From: JAJFUI01 sp039698035
GTDB lineage: Bacteria > Planctomycetota > Planctomycetia > Pirellulales > Thermoguttaceae
Length of the DNA: 64,000 nucleotides
Direction of reading: 5' to 3'
Assembly: GCA_039698035.1 (NCBI GenBank)
Contig: JBDKSW010000019.1
Coordinates: 62,001 to 126,000 of the forward strand
The position numbers and the translations under genes were made by a program. The notes under the pieces were generated by a model. The model was given only the letters and a program-made list of their open reading frames with translations, did not search any database and was not told the DNA's origin. Shown in pieces: positions 1 through 8,170 of this stretch (positions are counted from its first letter, which is position 1; each line of letters opens with the position of its first letter).

Positions 1-894
1 CGCCGAGGCCTCGCCGCCCGGCGGCACGTCCATCTCCTTGCGTTCCATGCGCCGCCCATCCACCCGCAACTCGACCGGCTGGCCCTTCCGCCCTTGAAGC
101 CCAAAATCCTTGATCCGCACCCTCAGCGACACGCTGCGGCCGACCGTCACTGGCCATTCCAGCAGTTCGAGGCTCGTGACGGCCCGGTTCTCGGCCGGCT
201 GCCCCACGTCCAACACCACGAGCGACGCGGCCCGCGCCAGCTCGCCGCTTTGCCGCAAGAAGTCGGCCCGCGCCGGCTCGGCCGCGGCGGGCGACCAACT
301 CGCCCGCTGCATATCAGTCACCAGATAGACCTCGTGCCGCATCCATCGCGGCTTCTCGCGTCCGACGCTTTCGACAACCCGTCGCACGAGGGCGACCGTC
401 GCGCGCAGATTCGCCCCGGCGTGCGGCAGCCGAAGGCGATCGATCTCGTCGAGCATCGCCGCCGCATCGACGGCCGTTGCCGACAACCGTGGCTGGGCCC
501 CCATCAAGACCAGTGTGAACGCATCGCCCGCCGAGCTTTCCTGGACGATCCGTCGCGCCACGTCTTTTGCCCGATCGAACCGCGTCTTGCCGCCCAATTG
601 ATAGCCCATCGAATACGATCCGTCGATCGCCAGAATCCGATGCACGCGACCGCCCGGCGAGACGGTCGGCCATGCCGACTCCAACCGGGGCTCGGCAACG
701 GCCACGACCACCAGCACGACCAGCAACGTGCGAACCGCCAACAGCAGCCATTGCTCGAAGCGGATGCGGCGGGTCTGCCGCCGCATGGCCGCCAGCAGGC
801 ACTCCATCGCCGCCCAAGAAGTCTCACGATAGTTCCGCCGGCTCCAAAGATGAATCAGCAGCGGCGCGGCCGCCACAGCCAGCCAACCGAGCAT
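1..894 (-). CDS. BatA-like membrane protein with VWA domain (partial, 3' end outside window)
   Basis: 298 codons are visible and the gene runs off the left edge. The start of the protein is hydrophobic and ends in the family-typical IHLWSRRNY, a second membrane segment lies at about residues 49-67, and a von Willebrand A domain follows with the metal-site motif DGSYS at 91-95. This order is that of BatA-type proteins, membrane VWA proteins found downstream of MoxR ATPases and DUF58 proteins, as here. It is the last visible gene of the minus-strand operon that starts near 7.2 kb. The ATG at 894 is the first usual start; the upstream codons in frame still read like family sequence (PLLSVGWLAPA), so the real start could be a rarer codon further up. 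The role of such operons (envelope stress, metalloenzyme maturation) differs between species, so none is assigned. Confidence 0.75.
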   Translation of the reverse strand, partial: MLGWLAVAAAPLLIHLWSRRNYRETSWAAMECLLAAMRRQTRRIRFEQWLLLAVRTLLVVLVVVAVAEPRLESAWPTVSPGGRVHRILAIDGSYSMGYQLGGKTRFDRAKDVARRIVQESSAGDAFTLVLMGAQPRLSATAVDAAAMLDEIDRLRLPHAGANLRATVALVRRVVESVGREKPRWMRHEVYLVTDMQRASWSPAAAEPARADFLRQSGELARAASLVVLDVGQPAENRAVTSLELLEWPVTVGRSVSLRVRIKDFGLQGRKGQPVELRVDGRRMERKEMDVPPGGEASA

Positions 895-1036
895 GGCCGG
901 CGCAAGCCATCCGACGGAGAGCAGTGGAGCGTGCGTGGCGAAGAGTGAATCGTGAAGAGTGGAGGACCATGGGCCGTGGGCAGCGAACAGTGGGCAGGCA
1001 GGCAGCAAGGTCATCATGATTCGCGATCCCTACGAC

Positions 1037-1927
1037 TCACCTGCCCGCCACCCACGTTGCAATCGCCGCCTCCAGCCCGCAATCCGTTCGCATCGACACA
1101 TAATCAATCCCCAACGCGCGGCAGCCCGACTGAAGCCCGCGACGATAGCGGCCGAACTCGGCCAGATACGCCCGGCGCAAAGCCCGGGGATCAGCCAGCA
1201 CACTGGCGCGGCCCTCCAGTCCGCGAAACAGCGTCATCGCGTCGAACGGAAAATCCACCTCGGCCGGGTCCAGCACGTGCATCAACACGACCTCGTGCCG
1301 ACGATGCCGCAGGTGCTTGAGCCCGCCGAGAATCGACTCGACCTCGTCGAACAGGTCGCTGAGTACGATGACGACGCCCCGCTTCTTCAACCGCTCGGCC
1401 AAGTCGTGGAAGATCGGCCCGACCGACGTTTTTCGCGCGGCCGGCGATTCTTCCATGACACGCAGAATGTCGTTCAGACGCGACGGGTTGCCGCTCGCGC
1501 GGACGAATCGCCGAATCTCGCAGTCGAACGTCACCAGCCCGACGCTGTCCTGCTCGTGCAAGATCAGGTAGGCCAACGCGGCCGCCGCGCGCCGGGCATA
1601 GTCCAACTTCGAGCCCACGGCCGCCGGGCTCTGGTAGCGCATGCTCTCGCTCGTATCCAACACCAGGTGGCACGCGAGGTTTGTTTCCTCCTCGAACTGC
1701 TTCAGATAGTATTTGTCCGTCCGGCCAAACGCCTTCCAGTCGAGATAGCGCGGATCGTCGCCCGGCGCGTAGTCGCGGTGCTCGGCGAACTCGACCGAAA
1801 AGCCATGAAACGGACTGCGATGCACGCCCGACGTGTACCCCTCGACGGCCGTCCGCGCACGCAGTCGCAAGCCCCGCAGCCGGGCAAGCATCGCCGGATC
1901 GAGCAATCCCGCCGAAGAGTCCGCCAT
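1037..1927 (-). CDS. DUF58 domain protein (VWA-like, MoxR-associated)
   Basis: A 296-residue protein with the DUF58 signature: the block around residues 42-70 (GFSVEF, RDYAPGDDPR, YLDWKAFGRTD) and a VWA-like fold whose metal-site motif is DTSES at 91-95. No signal peptide or membrane segment is visible, so it is probably cytoplasmic and peripheral to the membrane. It lies 18 bases after the MoxR ATPase gene and before the BatA-like gene, the standard neighbourhood for this family, where it is thought to work with the ATPase as a chaperone-like unit. The actual client is unknown. Length and motifs are intact. Confidence 0.9.
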   Translation of the reverse strand: MADSSAGLLDPAMLARLRGLRLRARTAVEGYTSGVHRSPFHGFSVEFAEHRDYAPGDDPRYLDWKAFGRTDKYYLKQFEEETNLACHLVLDTSESMRYQSPAAVGSKLDYARRAAAALAYLILHEQDSVGLVTFDCEIRRFVRASGNPSRLNDILRVMEESPAARKTSVGPIFHDLAERLKKRGVVIVLSDLFDEVESILGGLKHLRHRRHEVVLMHVLDPAEVDFPFDAMTLFRGLEGRASVLADPRALRRAYLAEFGRYRRGLQSGCRALGIDYVSMRTDCGLEAAIATWVAGR

Positions 1928-1945
1928 GGTCCCTCGCCTCGCGAT

Positions 1946-2992
1946 CTACTCGCCAACTTGGTCCACCAACCGCCGTATCACGTCGTCCGACTTCACCCCT
2001 TCCGCCTCTGCGTTGAAATTCGTGACGATGCGATGCCGCAGCACGGGCAGCGCCACGGCCCGCACGTCCTCCACCCCCGCGTGAAAGCGGCCCTGCAGCA
2101 CGGCCCGGGCCTTCGCGCCCAACACCAGGAACTGACTCGCCCGGGGCCCCGCGCCCCAACTGACGTAGTCGCGCACGAATGGCGGAACGCCATCGGGGGA
2201 AGCAACCGCCCTCGGCCCTGCCCCACCAGCCCCAAGCGGGCGAGCCGCGAAGGGCCGGCTCAGCCGAACGAGTTTCATCGCGTACCGAACCACGTGATCC
2301 GCCACCGGCACGCGACGGACGATCTTCTGCAGGGCCATGATCTTCTCGCCCGAAAGCGTCGGCGTCACCGTGGCGGTCACGTCGGCGGTCGTCCGCCGCA
2401 CGATGTCGAACTCCTCGTCCTCGTCGGGATAATCGACGAACGTGTTGAACATGAACCGATCGAGTTGCGCCTCCGGCAGCGGATAGGTCCCTTCATGCTC
2501 GATCGGGTTCTGCGTGGCCAGAACGAAGAAGGGCTGGGCCAGTTCGTGCCGCTGCCCGCCGGCCGTGACCTGATACTCCTGCATCGCCTCCAACAAGGCG
2601 GCCTGGGTCTTCGGCGGCGTCCGATTGATTTCATCGGCCAGAATGACGTTGCCGAAGATCGGGCCTTTCATGAACCGAAGCTCGCGAGCGCCCGACTTCC
2701 GATCCTCGTGAATGACCTCCGTGCCCGTGATGTCCGACGGCATCAAGTCGGGCGTGAACTGGATGCGACGAAACTCGAGCGCCAACGTCTCGGCCAACGT
2801 GCGAATCATCAGCGTCTTGGCCAACCCGGGCACGCCGACGAGCAGGCAATGCCCCCGGGCGAACATGGCCGTCAGCAGTTCCTCGATCACCTGCCGCTGG
2901 CCGACAATCACGCGGCCCAACTGCGCCGTGATCGTCTGGTACGCCTCGGCCAACTCTTCCACCGCTCGAAGATCGTCATGCTCAGCCATCAT
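1946..2992 (-). CDS. MoxR family AAA+ ATPase
   Basis: A 348-residue AAA+ ATPase of the MoxR family. Walker A is GVPGLAKT (53-60), Walker B is ILADEINR (117-124), and the ATQNPIEHEGTYPLPEAQLDRF stretch seen in this family is present in full (only the ends are quoted: ATQNP...LDRF). The C-terminal lid carries the family motif WGAGPRASQ. A short Gly/Pro/Ala-rich insertion of about ten residues sits just before that motif. Two adjacent ATGs (2992 and 2989) can serve as start. MoxR ATPases couple ATP hydrolysis to assembly or activation of other protein complexes, usually with VWA partners, here the DUF58 and BatA-like products encoded directly downstream. Confidence 0.92.
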   Translation of the reverse strand: MMAEHDDLRAVEELAEAYQTITAQLGRVIVGQRQVIEELLTAMFARGHCLLVGVPGLAKTLMIRTLAETLALEFRRIQFTPDLMPSDITGTEVIHEDRKSGARELRFMKGPIFGNVILADEINRTPPKTQAALLEAMQEYQVTAGGQRHELAQPFFVLATQNPIEHEGTYPLPEAQLDRFMFNTFVDYPDEDEEFDIVRRTTADVTATVTPTLSGEKIMALQKIVRRVPVADHVVRYAMKLVRLSRPFAARPLGAGGAGPRAVASPDGVPPFVRDYVSWGAGPRASQFLVLGAKARAVLQGRFHAGVEDVRAVALPVLRHRIVTNFNAEAEGVKSDDVIRRLVDQVGE

Positions 2993-3035
2993 GCTCTCTG
3001 CGCAGTAAATCAACCTCGAACCGAAACCCAAAGCC

Positions 3036-5075
3036 CTACTTGGGCCCCACGCCCAACAACACCATCTCATGCTGGCCGGCAAGCAACAGCCGCCCGTCAA
3101 CTACTGTCACATTCCCGCCCCCAGACCACTCGCAAACCTGCCGCAGCCGGGCCGTCCGCTGGTCAAACACATACAGTTTATCACGGGTCGGCCAGACGAC
3201 GCAGTCCCCGGCCAACAGCCCCCGGCCGCGACCGTCGCTGGCCGCGCCCTCGGGCCGCACGTGTTTCACCTGCCCACCGTCCGCGGGCCCAATGCCGATC
3301 CACAACAGCCGACGACCGCCGGCCAGCAGCCAATCGTCCGTCGCACCCAGCAAGTCCAGTGCGTCGTCCGCCTCGGCGCCCGTCTGCCAGCGAATCGCGC
3401 CGCTGGCGGCGTCCAGGCAAAAAATTCGCGGGCTGTCGGCCGGGGCCAGCAACAGCGACCCGCGATGCAAAACGCACGGGTTGAGCGTCCGCCGCCAATG
3501 CGAAGCCAGCTCGCCCAGGTCGCCACGCAATGCCCGCGGGTAAAGCGTCAGCCAGTCGATCCGCCCGTCCTCGGCCCGGAGCGCGGCCACCGCACCGAGA
3601 TTCGTGTTGAAGTACAGCGTTCCGCCGGCCATGGTCAGCAGGTTCTGCGTGCGCTCGGCCAAGATGCCACGGCCAGGCGTTTCCGCCGCGCAAACGAACC
3701 GCCGCCAACGGAGCCGGCCCGTGCCCGGATCGAAACACGCCACGGCGGCTTGCGATCGCACGTCGTGACGCCGCATCGCCAGGTAAACGCCCTGGTCGTC
3801 CGCCAGGGGCGAGCCTTCCAATGCCCAGCCCTCGTCCGGCCGAACCTTCCACAGCAACCGGCCCTCGGCCGCCAGATCGAGACACACGAGATGGCCACCG
3901 CCCGATGCCGCTTCGCCTGCCGGCGTCATGACGGAGGAGCCCATCCGGGCATACAGTCGGTCGCCCCGCGCGGTCATCGTGTAGTGCGGCGACGCTGGGG
4001 CATCTGCCATGGTCTGCTCGGAAGGGTCGCCAGCGCCGCGTGATTCGGCCTGATAGACGACGGCCGACTGTCCCCAGGCCGCTTTCCCATTCTCGGCCCG
4101 AACCGCAAAGATCCGCTTGGCGTCGTTGACCAGCACCCAGCGGCCAACCAGCAGCGGATGCAGCCCGGGCAGCATCGACGCGTGTTCGCTGCCATCAGGG
4201 ATTGGCAGTCGCCAGGCCACGCCGCCAGGCAGGATCGCCACGGGCGGCGCCACGCCGTTGCGCTCCGCATTGCCGCCGAACGTGGTCCAGTCCGACTTCC
4301 GCGCGACCGGCCGCCACGCGACGCTCTCTTTCAGCATATTGCCGAGCAGCTCGACATACCGGCCTTCGCGCTGGCCGAGCCGCCCGCGAGCGTCGGGGTC
4401 CGACCGACCCAGCGCGGCCAATTCGGCCCGCGCCCGAGCCGTTTCGCCCGCCAGAATGGAAACCAGCACGAGTCTTGCCCTGGCGGCAGCCAACTCGCGC
4501 GGATTGTCGGCAGCCAAGGCGACCGCTCGCTCCCAAGAGGCTCGCGTGGCGGTGAAGTCGCCCGACTCGAGCGTCATCTCGCCGAGCGCCGTGAGGGCCG
4601 GCAAACCGTAACTGCTGGCCACGGCCCGATCCACGACGTTCCGCAACCGCGAGCGATCGCGTTCGGCAATGGCCCGCTCGTACCACCGCCGCACTACAGG
4701 ATCGACTCGCGTGCGGTAGACCTTTCGCGCCTCGGCCGGCAGGGCGGCCAACTGCCGCTGACACCATTCCTGGAGTTCGACGTACCGCCCGTCGCCGAGA
4801 CCGACCAGCCGGTGCCCCGGCGATTCCGAAAGCTGCCGCAACCGCTCGATCGCCTCGTCCCACGCGCGGTCGCCAATCAGCGTCTTGACCCGCTCGAGCT
4901 GCCGCTGGACCGCATGGCTGGGCTGATCGATCTGAACGGCCTCGGCCAGCTCGAACCGATCGCCGGGCTGCGAGCTCGTCGCCTGGGCGTCCGCCGTGTG
5001 CTGTCGTCCGCCCAACAGCAAGAGACCGCTCATGAGCGGCAGCGAAAACCAGAATAGCGAGCGGCGAACGGCCAT
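3036..5075 (-). CDS. Secreted PQQ-like beta-propeller repeat protein with TPR-like N-terminus
   Basis: A 679-residue protein with a likely signal peptide (basic MAVRRS, hydrophobic core to about residue 23, small residues near ADAQA). Residues about 40-230 are alpha-helical and TPR-like; from about 260 to the end there are repeated beta-blades of the PQQ type, with motifs such as CLDAASGAIRWQ, CFDPGTGRLRWRR and ALRAEDGRIDWL. No cytochrome c motif is present, so it is unlikely to be a quinoprotein dehydrogenase; such propellers in planctomycetes usually act as scaffolds. It sits between the DUF4139-type gene and the MoxR gene on the same strand, 43 bases before the MoxR start, so it is probably part of the same operon and may be the extracytoplasmic member of that system. 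Confidence 0.8.
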   Translation of the reverse strand: MAVRRSLFWFSLPLMSGLLLLGGRQHTADAQATSSQPGDRFELAEAVQIDQPSHAVQRQLERVKTLIGDRAWDEAIERLRQLSESPGHRLVGLGDGRYVELQEWCQRQLAALPAEARKVYRTRVDPVVRRWYERAIAERDRSRLRNVVDRAVASSYGLPALTALGEMTLESGDFTATRASWERAVALAADNPRELAAARARLVLVSILAGETARARAELAALGRSDPDARGRLGQREGRYVELLGNMLKESVAWRPVARKSDWTTFGGNAERNGVAPPVAILPGGVAWRLPIPDGSEHASMLPGLHPLLVGRWVLVNDAKRIFAVRAENGKAAWGQSAVVYQAESRGAGDPSEQTMADAPASPHYTMTARGDRLYARMGSSVMTPAGEAASGGGHLVCLDLAAEGRLLWKVRPDEGWALEGSPLADDQGVYLAMRRHDVRSQAAVACFDPGTGRLRWRRFVCAAETPGRGILAERTQNLLTMAGGTLYFNTNLGAVAALRAEDGRIDWLTLYPRALRGDLGELASHWRRTLNPCVLHRGSLLLAPADSPRIFCLDAASGAIRWQTGAEADDALDLLGATDDWLLAGGRRLLWIGIGPADGGQVKHVRPEGAASDGRGRGLLAGDCVVWPTRDKLYVFDQRTARLRQVCEWSGGGNVTVVDGRLLLAGQHEMVLLGVGPK

Positions 5076-5157
5076 CCCCTAAGTATAGGCAACCGGCCCG
5101 CCCCGCGACAGCCGCACCGCATTGGTTCGTGCGACTCCGCAAGGGCCGACCGAGGGC

Positions 5158-7212
5158 CTACTGCACGTCCAGCCCCATCAAGTATTCGTCGAGCGACTTC
5201 CGCTGCGCTGCCTCTTGAGCCGTCAACTCCACGATCTGCCCGCGCAACTTATCGAGTTGCCCCTCCTGGTCGCTGAACTTCTTGACGTAGCTCTTGTAAA
5301 CGTCACTCTGCCGGTCAAGCTCGGCCATGTTCTGCCGAATCCGGGCCTGGTCCTCGCCGATCTGGTTGAGTTGCTGCTCGACCTGTTGACGCCGGGCCAC
5401 GGTCCGCGCGATCTCCTGCTTCCGCTCGACCACCTGCCCGAGCGCCGCCTTAACCGCGCCGCTAACAACCTTCGCGCTCACATAAAACCGAATCGTGGGG
5501 TCGTCCAGATTGCCAATCATCACCTGCTGCCGATCGATCCGCTCCTGCTGCACCGTCAGTTTGGCCGACTCGCCCGCTTTCGCCGCCACGGCGAACCGGT
5601 ACCGACTCCGAGTCTTTTCCGTCGGCTTCTTCGGTTCGACCAGCGTCCATTCCGGCTCGATCGGGCATTCGATCAACACGGTCTTCTCTCGCCTGGCCGA
5701 GTTCTTCACCGTGTACTCGACCGACCGCGTCCACTTCCGAGCCGCGATCATCGTCCCCTTCAACAACCGAACGCTCAGCAACTCCTCCGGTTGTGCTTTC
5801 CCTTGCGTCGCCACCTCGGTGTCCAGGTCCAGCCCATAGCTGATCAAGCGTTCGCCGTGAGGCGGCAGGTCCTCGATCTTGGCGTCGCCCGCATAAACGC
5901 CGCCGTCGAACACGGTGACCGGGCCTTGCATCAAGTGCAAGTCGGTCGTATTCGTGAACCGCAGGCCATACAGCGGATGCTCCGCCTGCACGGCCGCGTC
6001 GTAGATCGAGACCTTCTCCCCCTTCACCTCGGCGTTCACGATCGGCAACATGGCCGACCGCTGCCGCGGCAAGGTGACAGGCATGGCAATGGCATACTGG
6101 AACAGGTTTCCCACGTCGCCGCCCCGAGCCGAAGCCGCCACGCCCGCAAACCATTGATCATGGTCGACGCCATCTTCAAGAAACGCGTCGGCCGGCCGGT
6201 ATGCTGGCGCCACTGCCATCTTCAGCTTTTCAGCGGGCTTTGCAGCCGCCATGCGACCGGGTGCCCTGTCATTCCGGAAAGGCCGCTCGGCCGATTTGCT
6301 CAAGTCCTGTTGATAGACCTGCGGGCGCAGCGAAGCGAACAGCTGCAACTGCTCCGCCGGCCGCTCCAAATAGAGCGGCTCGTAGAGGTCCATCGTGAAC
6401 GAAATGGGCCGGCCGCTGACCAGCGTCAGCCGCACGTTGCTCCAATCGGCCTCCGACGTGTTTTCGACGATTGCCCAGCCCTGCAAGAACGGCTTGGCGT
6501 CGTCGGCCAACACCAGGCGATACGTGGTTTTCCAGATCGGCGACTCCTGGATGTACCCGACCCGCACGCGCCGCATTCCCTTGCCCGCAAAACCCAGCTC
6601 GACCGACTTTTGATCCGCCGCATGCGACGAAGCCAACACGGCCAGGGCCTTTCGCAGCTCGGCGTCCAGTTTCTCGTTGGCCAACTTGATTCGGATCACC
6701 GAATCCAGCGACACGCTGCGCAGTCCCCCGTCCGTCAACAGATTGAGCACATCGACGTCAATCGTCTCATGCTCGGCAACTCGCTTCTTCCGCGTCTCAA
6801 CGCCGACAATGATTCCGCTCAGCTCATTCGGCGATTCGACCAGGACTCGCTCGCCTCGGACCTGCTGAAGAAGCTGGGCGAGCGTCGGGTTTCCTCTCAA
6901 ATCAATCGAAAAGCCTTCGAGGGTCCTTGTTATCGGGTCTTTCGATCCGTACGTCACGATCGAAACCTGCCCACCGTCGAAATCCTGAACCACCATGCTC
7001 TTGAGCAGGTCGTTGATCTGGCTCGTTTTGAACTTCATCTCGACTCGGGCGTCGCCCTTCACCTGCCCGGCGTGCTCGAAGAACCCGACACCCGAACTAA
7101 ACAGGACGACGCGTTGCAGAGGGAGACTGCCATCCCGCGGTTTTTCGGCCGCCTGGGCGTTCGCCACGGTCAACGACGCCAACACGACCCCGCAAATCCA
7201 AAGGCGCAACAT
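5158..7212 (-). CDS. Secreted DUF4139-type protein with C-terminal coiled coil
   Basis: A 684-residue protein starting at the ATG at 7212, chosen because it follows a GAGGAG ribosome site and begins a clear signal peptide (MLRLWICGVVLASLTVANAQA). The middle contains the VRLTLVSGRPISF stretch that I associate with DUF4139 proteins, a beta-rich extracytoplasmic family of unknown function. Residues about 590-670 form a Gln/Glu/Arg-rich heptad region that reads as a coiled coil. It is the first gene of the minus-strand run that continues into the PQQ, MoxR, DUF58 and BatA-like genes, although an 82-base gap to the next gene leaves room for a separate promoter. I cannot assign a biochemical activity. 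Confidence 0.72.
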   Translation of the reverse strand: MLRLWICGVVLASLTVANAQAAEKPRDGSLPLQRVVLFSSGVGFFEHAGQVKGDARVEMKFKTSQINDLLKSMVVQDFDGGQVSIVTYGSKDPITRTLEGFSIDLRGNPTLAQLLQQVRGERVLVESPNELSGIIVGVETRKKRVAEHETIDVDVLNLLTDGGLRSVSLDSVIRIKLANEKLDAELRKALAVLASSHAADQKSVELGFAGKGMRRVRVGYIQESPIWKTTYRLVLADDAKPFLQGWAIVENTSEADWSNVRLTLVSGRPISFTMDLYEPLYLERPAEQLQLFASLRPQVYQQDLSKSAERPFRNDRAPGRMAAAKPAEKLKMAVAPAYRPADAFLEDGVDHDQWFAGVAASARGGDVGNLFQYAIAMPVTLPRQRSAMLPIVNAEVKGEKVSIYDAAVQAEHPLYGLRFTNTTDLHLMQGPVTVFDGGVYAGDAKIEDLPPHGERLISYGLDLDTEVATQGKAQPEELLSVRLLKGTMIAARKWTRSVEYTVKNSARREKTVLIECPIEPEWTLVEPKKPTEKTRSRYRFAVAAKAGESAKLTVQQERIDRQQVMIGNLDDPTIRFYVSAKVVSGAVKAALGQVVERKQEIARTVARRQQVEQQLNQIGEDQARIRQNMAELDRQSDVYKSYVKKFSDQEGQLDKLRGQIVELTAQEAAQRKSLDEYLMGLDVQ

Positions 7213-7376
7213 GACGATGGACTCCTCGAAAGAGTGTTTTTCTGGACAGGAACGCGGCCGCCCGCGCGATGATTCTACGTCTTCGACGGGCCCGGGACCA
7301 GAAAAGTTCCCGCCAGGGTCGATCGTGCCTCGCGGCAACGACGGCCGCCCAAGATTCCGAACGTCGCCGCCAAGGG

Positions 7377-7985
7377 CTAGGCAACCTGCCGGACGACACC
7401 GACCACGACGCCCAACACCCGGGCGTCCTTTACATAGATTGGCTTCATCGTCGAGTTGGCCGGTTCGAGCCGAATCCGGTTTTTTTCTGGGAACCAGCGT
7501 TTCAGCGTCGCCTCGCCCTCGCCGGTGATGGCCACGACGATCTGCCCCTTCCGCGCGGTCCGCTGCTTTTGTACGACAACATAGTCGCCGTCGGCGATCT
7601 GGTCCTCGATCATCGACTCGCCGCGCACCCGCAGCACGAAAAGGCTCTTCTTGCCCGGATCGAACATCTGCTGGAAATCGACCCGTTCGTTTTGCTCGAT
7701 GGCCTCGTGCAAGACGCCGGCCGCGATGCTGCCGGCCAGCGGCAGTCCGCGCACCTCGATCGGCTCGGCCGCCAGTTGGATGGCCCGGGACATGTTGGGC
7801 TCGCGAGTGATGAGCCCCTTCTTCACCAGCGCGTCGAGGTGGCAGACGACGCCGTTGGGCGACTTGATGCCGAACTCCGCGCCGATCTCGCGCACGGTCG
7901 GCCCGTAACCGCGGTTCCGGATCTTGCCGCGAATGAATTCGTACACTTCCTGTTGCCGTTTAGTCAGGCTGTCAAACAGTCCCAT
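7377..7985 (-). CDS. lexA: LexA repressor (SOS regulator, self-cleaving)
   Basis: A 202-residue LexA with both domains complete. The N-terminal winged helix (1-70) includes GYGPTVREIGAEFGIKS, with the recognition helix after PTVREI. The autocleavage site is Ala89-Gly90 in SIAAGV, and the S24-type catalytic pair is Ser124 (GESMIED) and Lys162 (TLKRW), matching the E. coli spacing. It represses SOS DNA-repair genes and is inactivated by RecA-stimulated self-cleavage. The gene is single and divergent from the TMTC-like gene at 8171. A dyad lies inside its own promoter (8043-8058), consistent with autoregulation. Confidence 0.97.
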   Translation of the reverse strand: MGLFDSLTKRQQEVYEFIRGKIRNRGYGPTVREIGAEFGIKSPNGVVCHLDALVKKGLITREPNMSRAIQLAAEPIEVRGLPLAGSIAAGVLHEAIEQNERVDFQQMFDPGKKSLFVLRVRGESMIEDQIADGDYVVVQKQRTARKGQIVVAITGEGEATLKRWFPEKNRIRLEPANSTMKPIYVKDARVLGVVVGVVRQVA

Positions 7986-8033
7986 CGCGCGCCTCGTCCT
8001 AAGCAGTTGTCTAAGAAGGCCCTCCGCGACAGA

Positions 8034-8063
8034 ATCCTACAATATACACCCGTACATAGTCAA
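8034..8063 (-). promoter_or_regulatory. Candidate lexA promoter
   Basis: Reading the minus strand, TTGACT (8063-8058) and TAGGAT (8039-8034) are separated by 18 bases and lie about 50 bases before the lexA ATG. The -35 has five of six consensus bases and the -10 four. The spacer is filled by an inverted repeat, the expected position for a self-regulating operator. Confidence 0.55.
8043..8058. promoter_or_regulatory. Candidate LexA operator (inverted repeat in lexA promoter)
   Basis: The sequence TATACACCCGTACATA is an imperfect dyad of two 7-base half-sites (TATACAC and, on the other strand, TATGTAC; five of seven identical) around a 2-base centre. It occupies the spacer of the proposed lexA promoter. 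LexA binds dyads in its own promoter in most bacteria, but the motif differs between phyla, so this is an inference from position and symmetry only. Confidence 0.4.
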
Positions 8064-8170
8064 GCCCCCGCCGCCGCGGTGAATCGCGGCCGTTCCACGG
8101 ACTTTGCGTAATCTATATTTGACAAGCGGCAATCCCACCTCGCCCAAGGATCAACACGCAGGTCCGAACT

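Noticed and set aside
3001..3100. A longer MoxR start at 3100
   Set aside because: It would overlap the end of the PQQ gene by more than 60 bases and add Cys/Trp-rich residues foreign to the family.
959..3484. An 841-codon open frame on the plus strand opposite MoxR and DUF58
   Set aside because: It is antisense to clear family members; the low-complexity Arg/Pro/His composition is what high-GC codon bias yields on the other strand.
8100..8170. A promoter for the TMTC-like gene at TTGACA near 8118-8126
   Set aside because: No -10-like hexamer lies 16-18 bases downstream.
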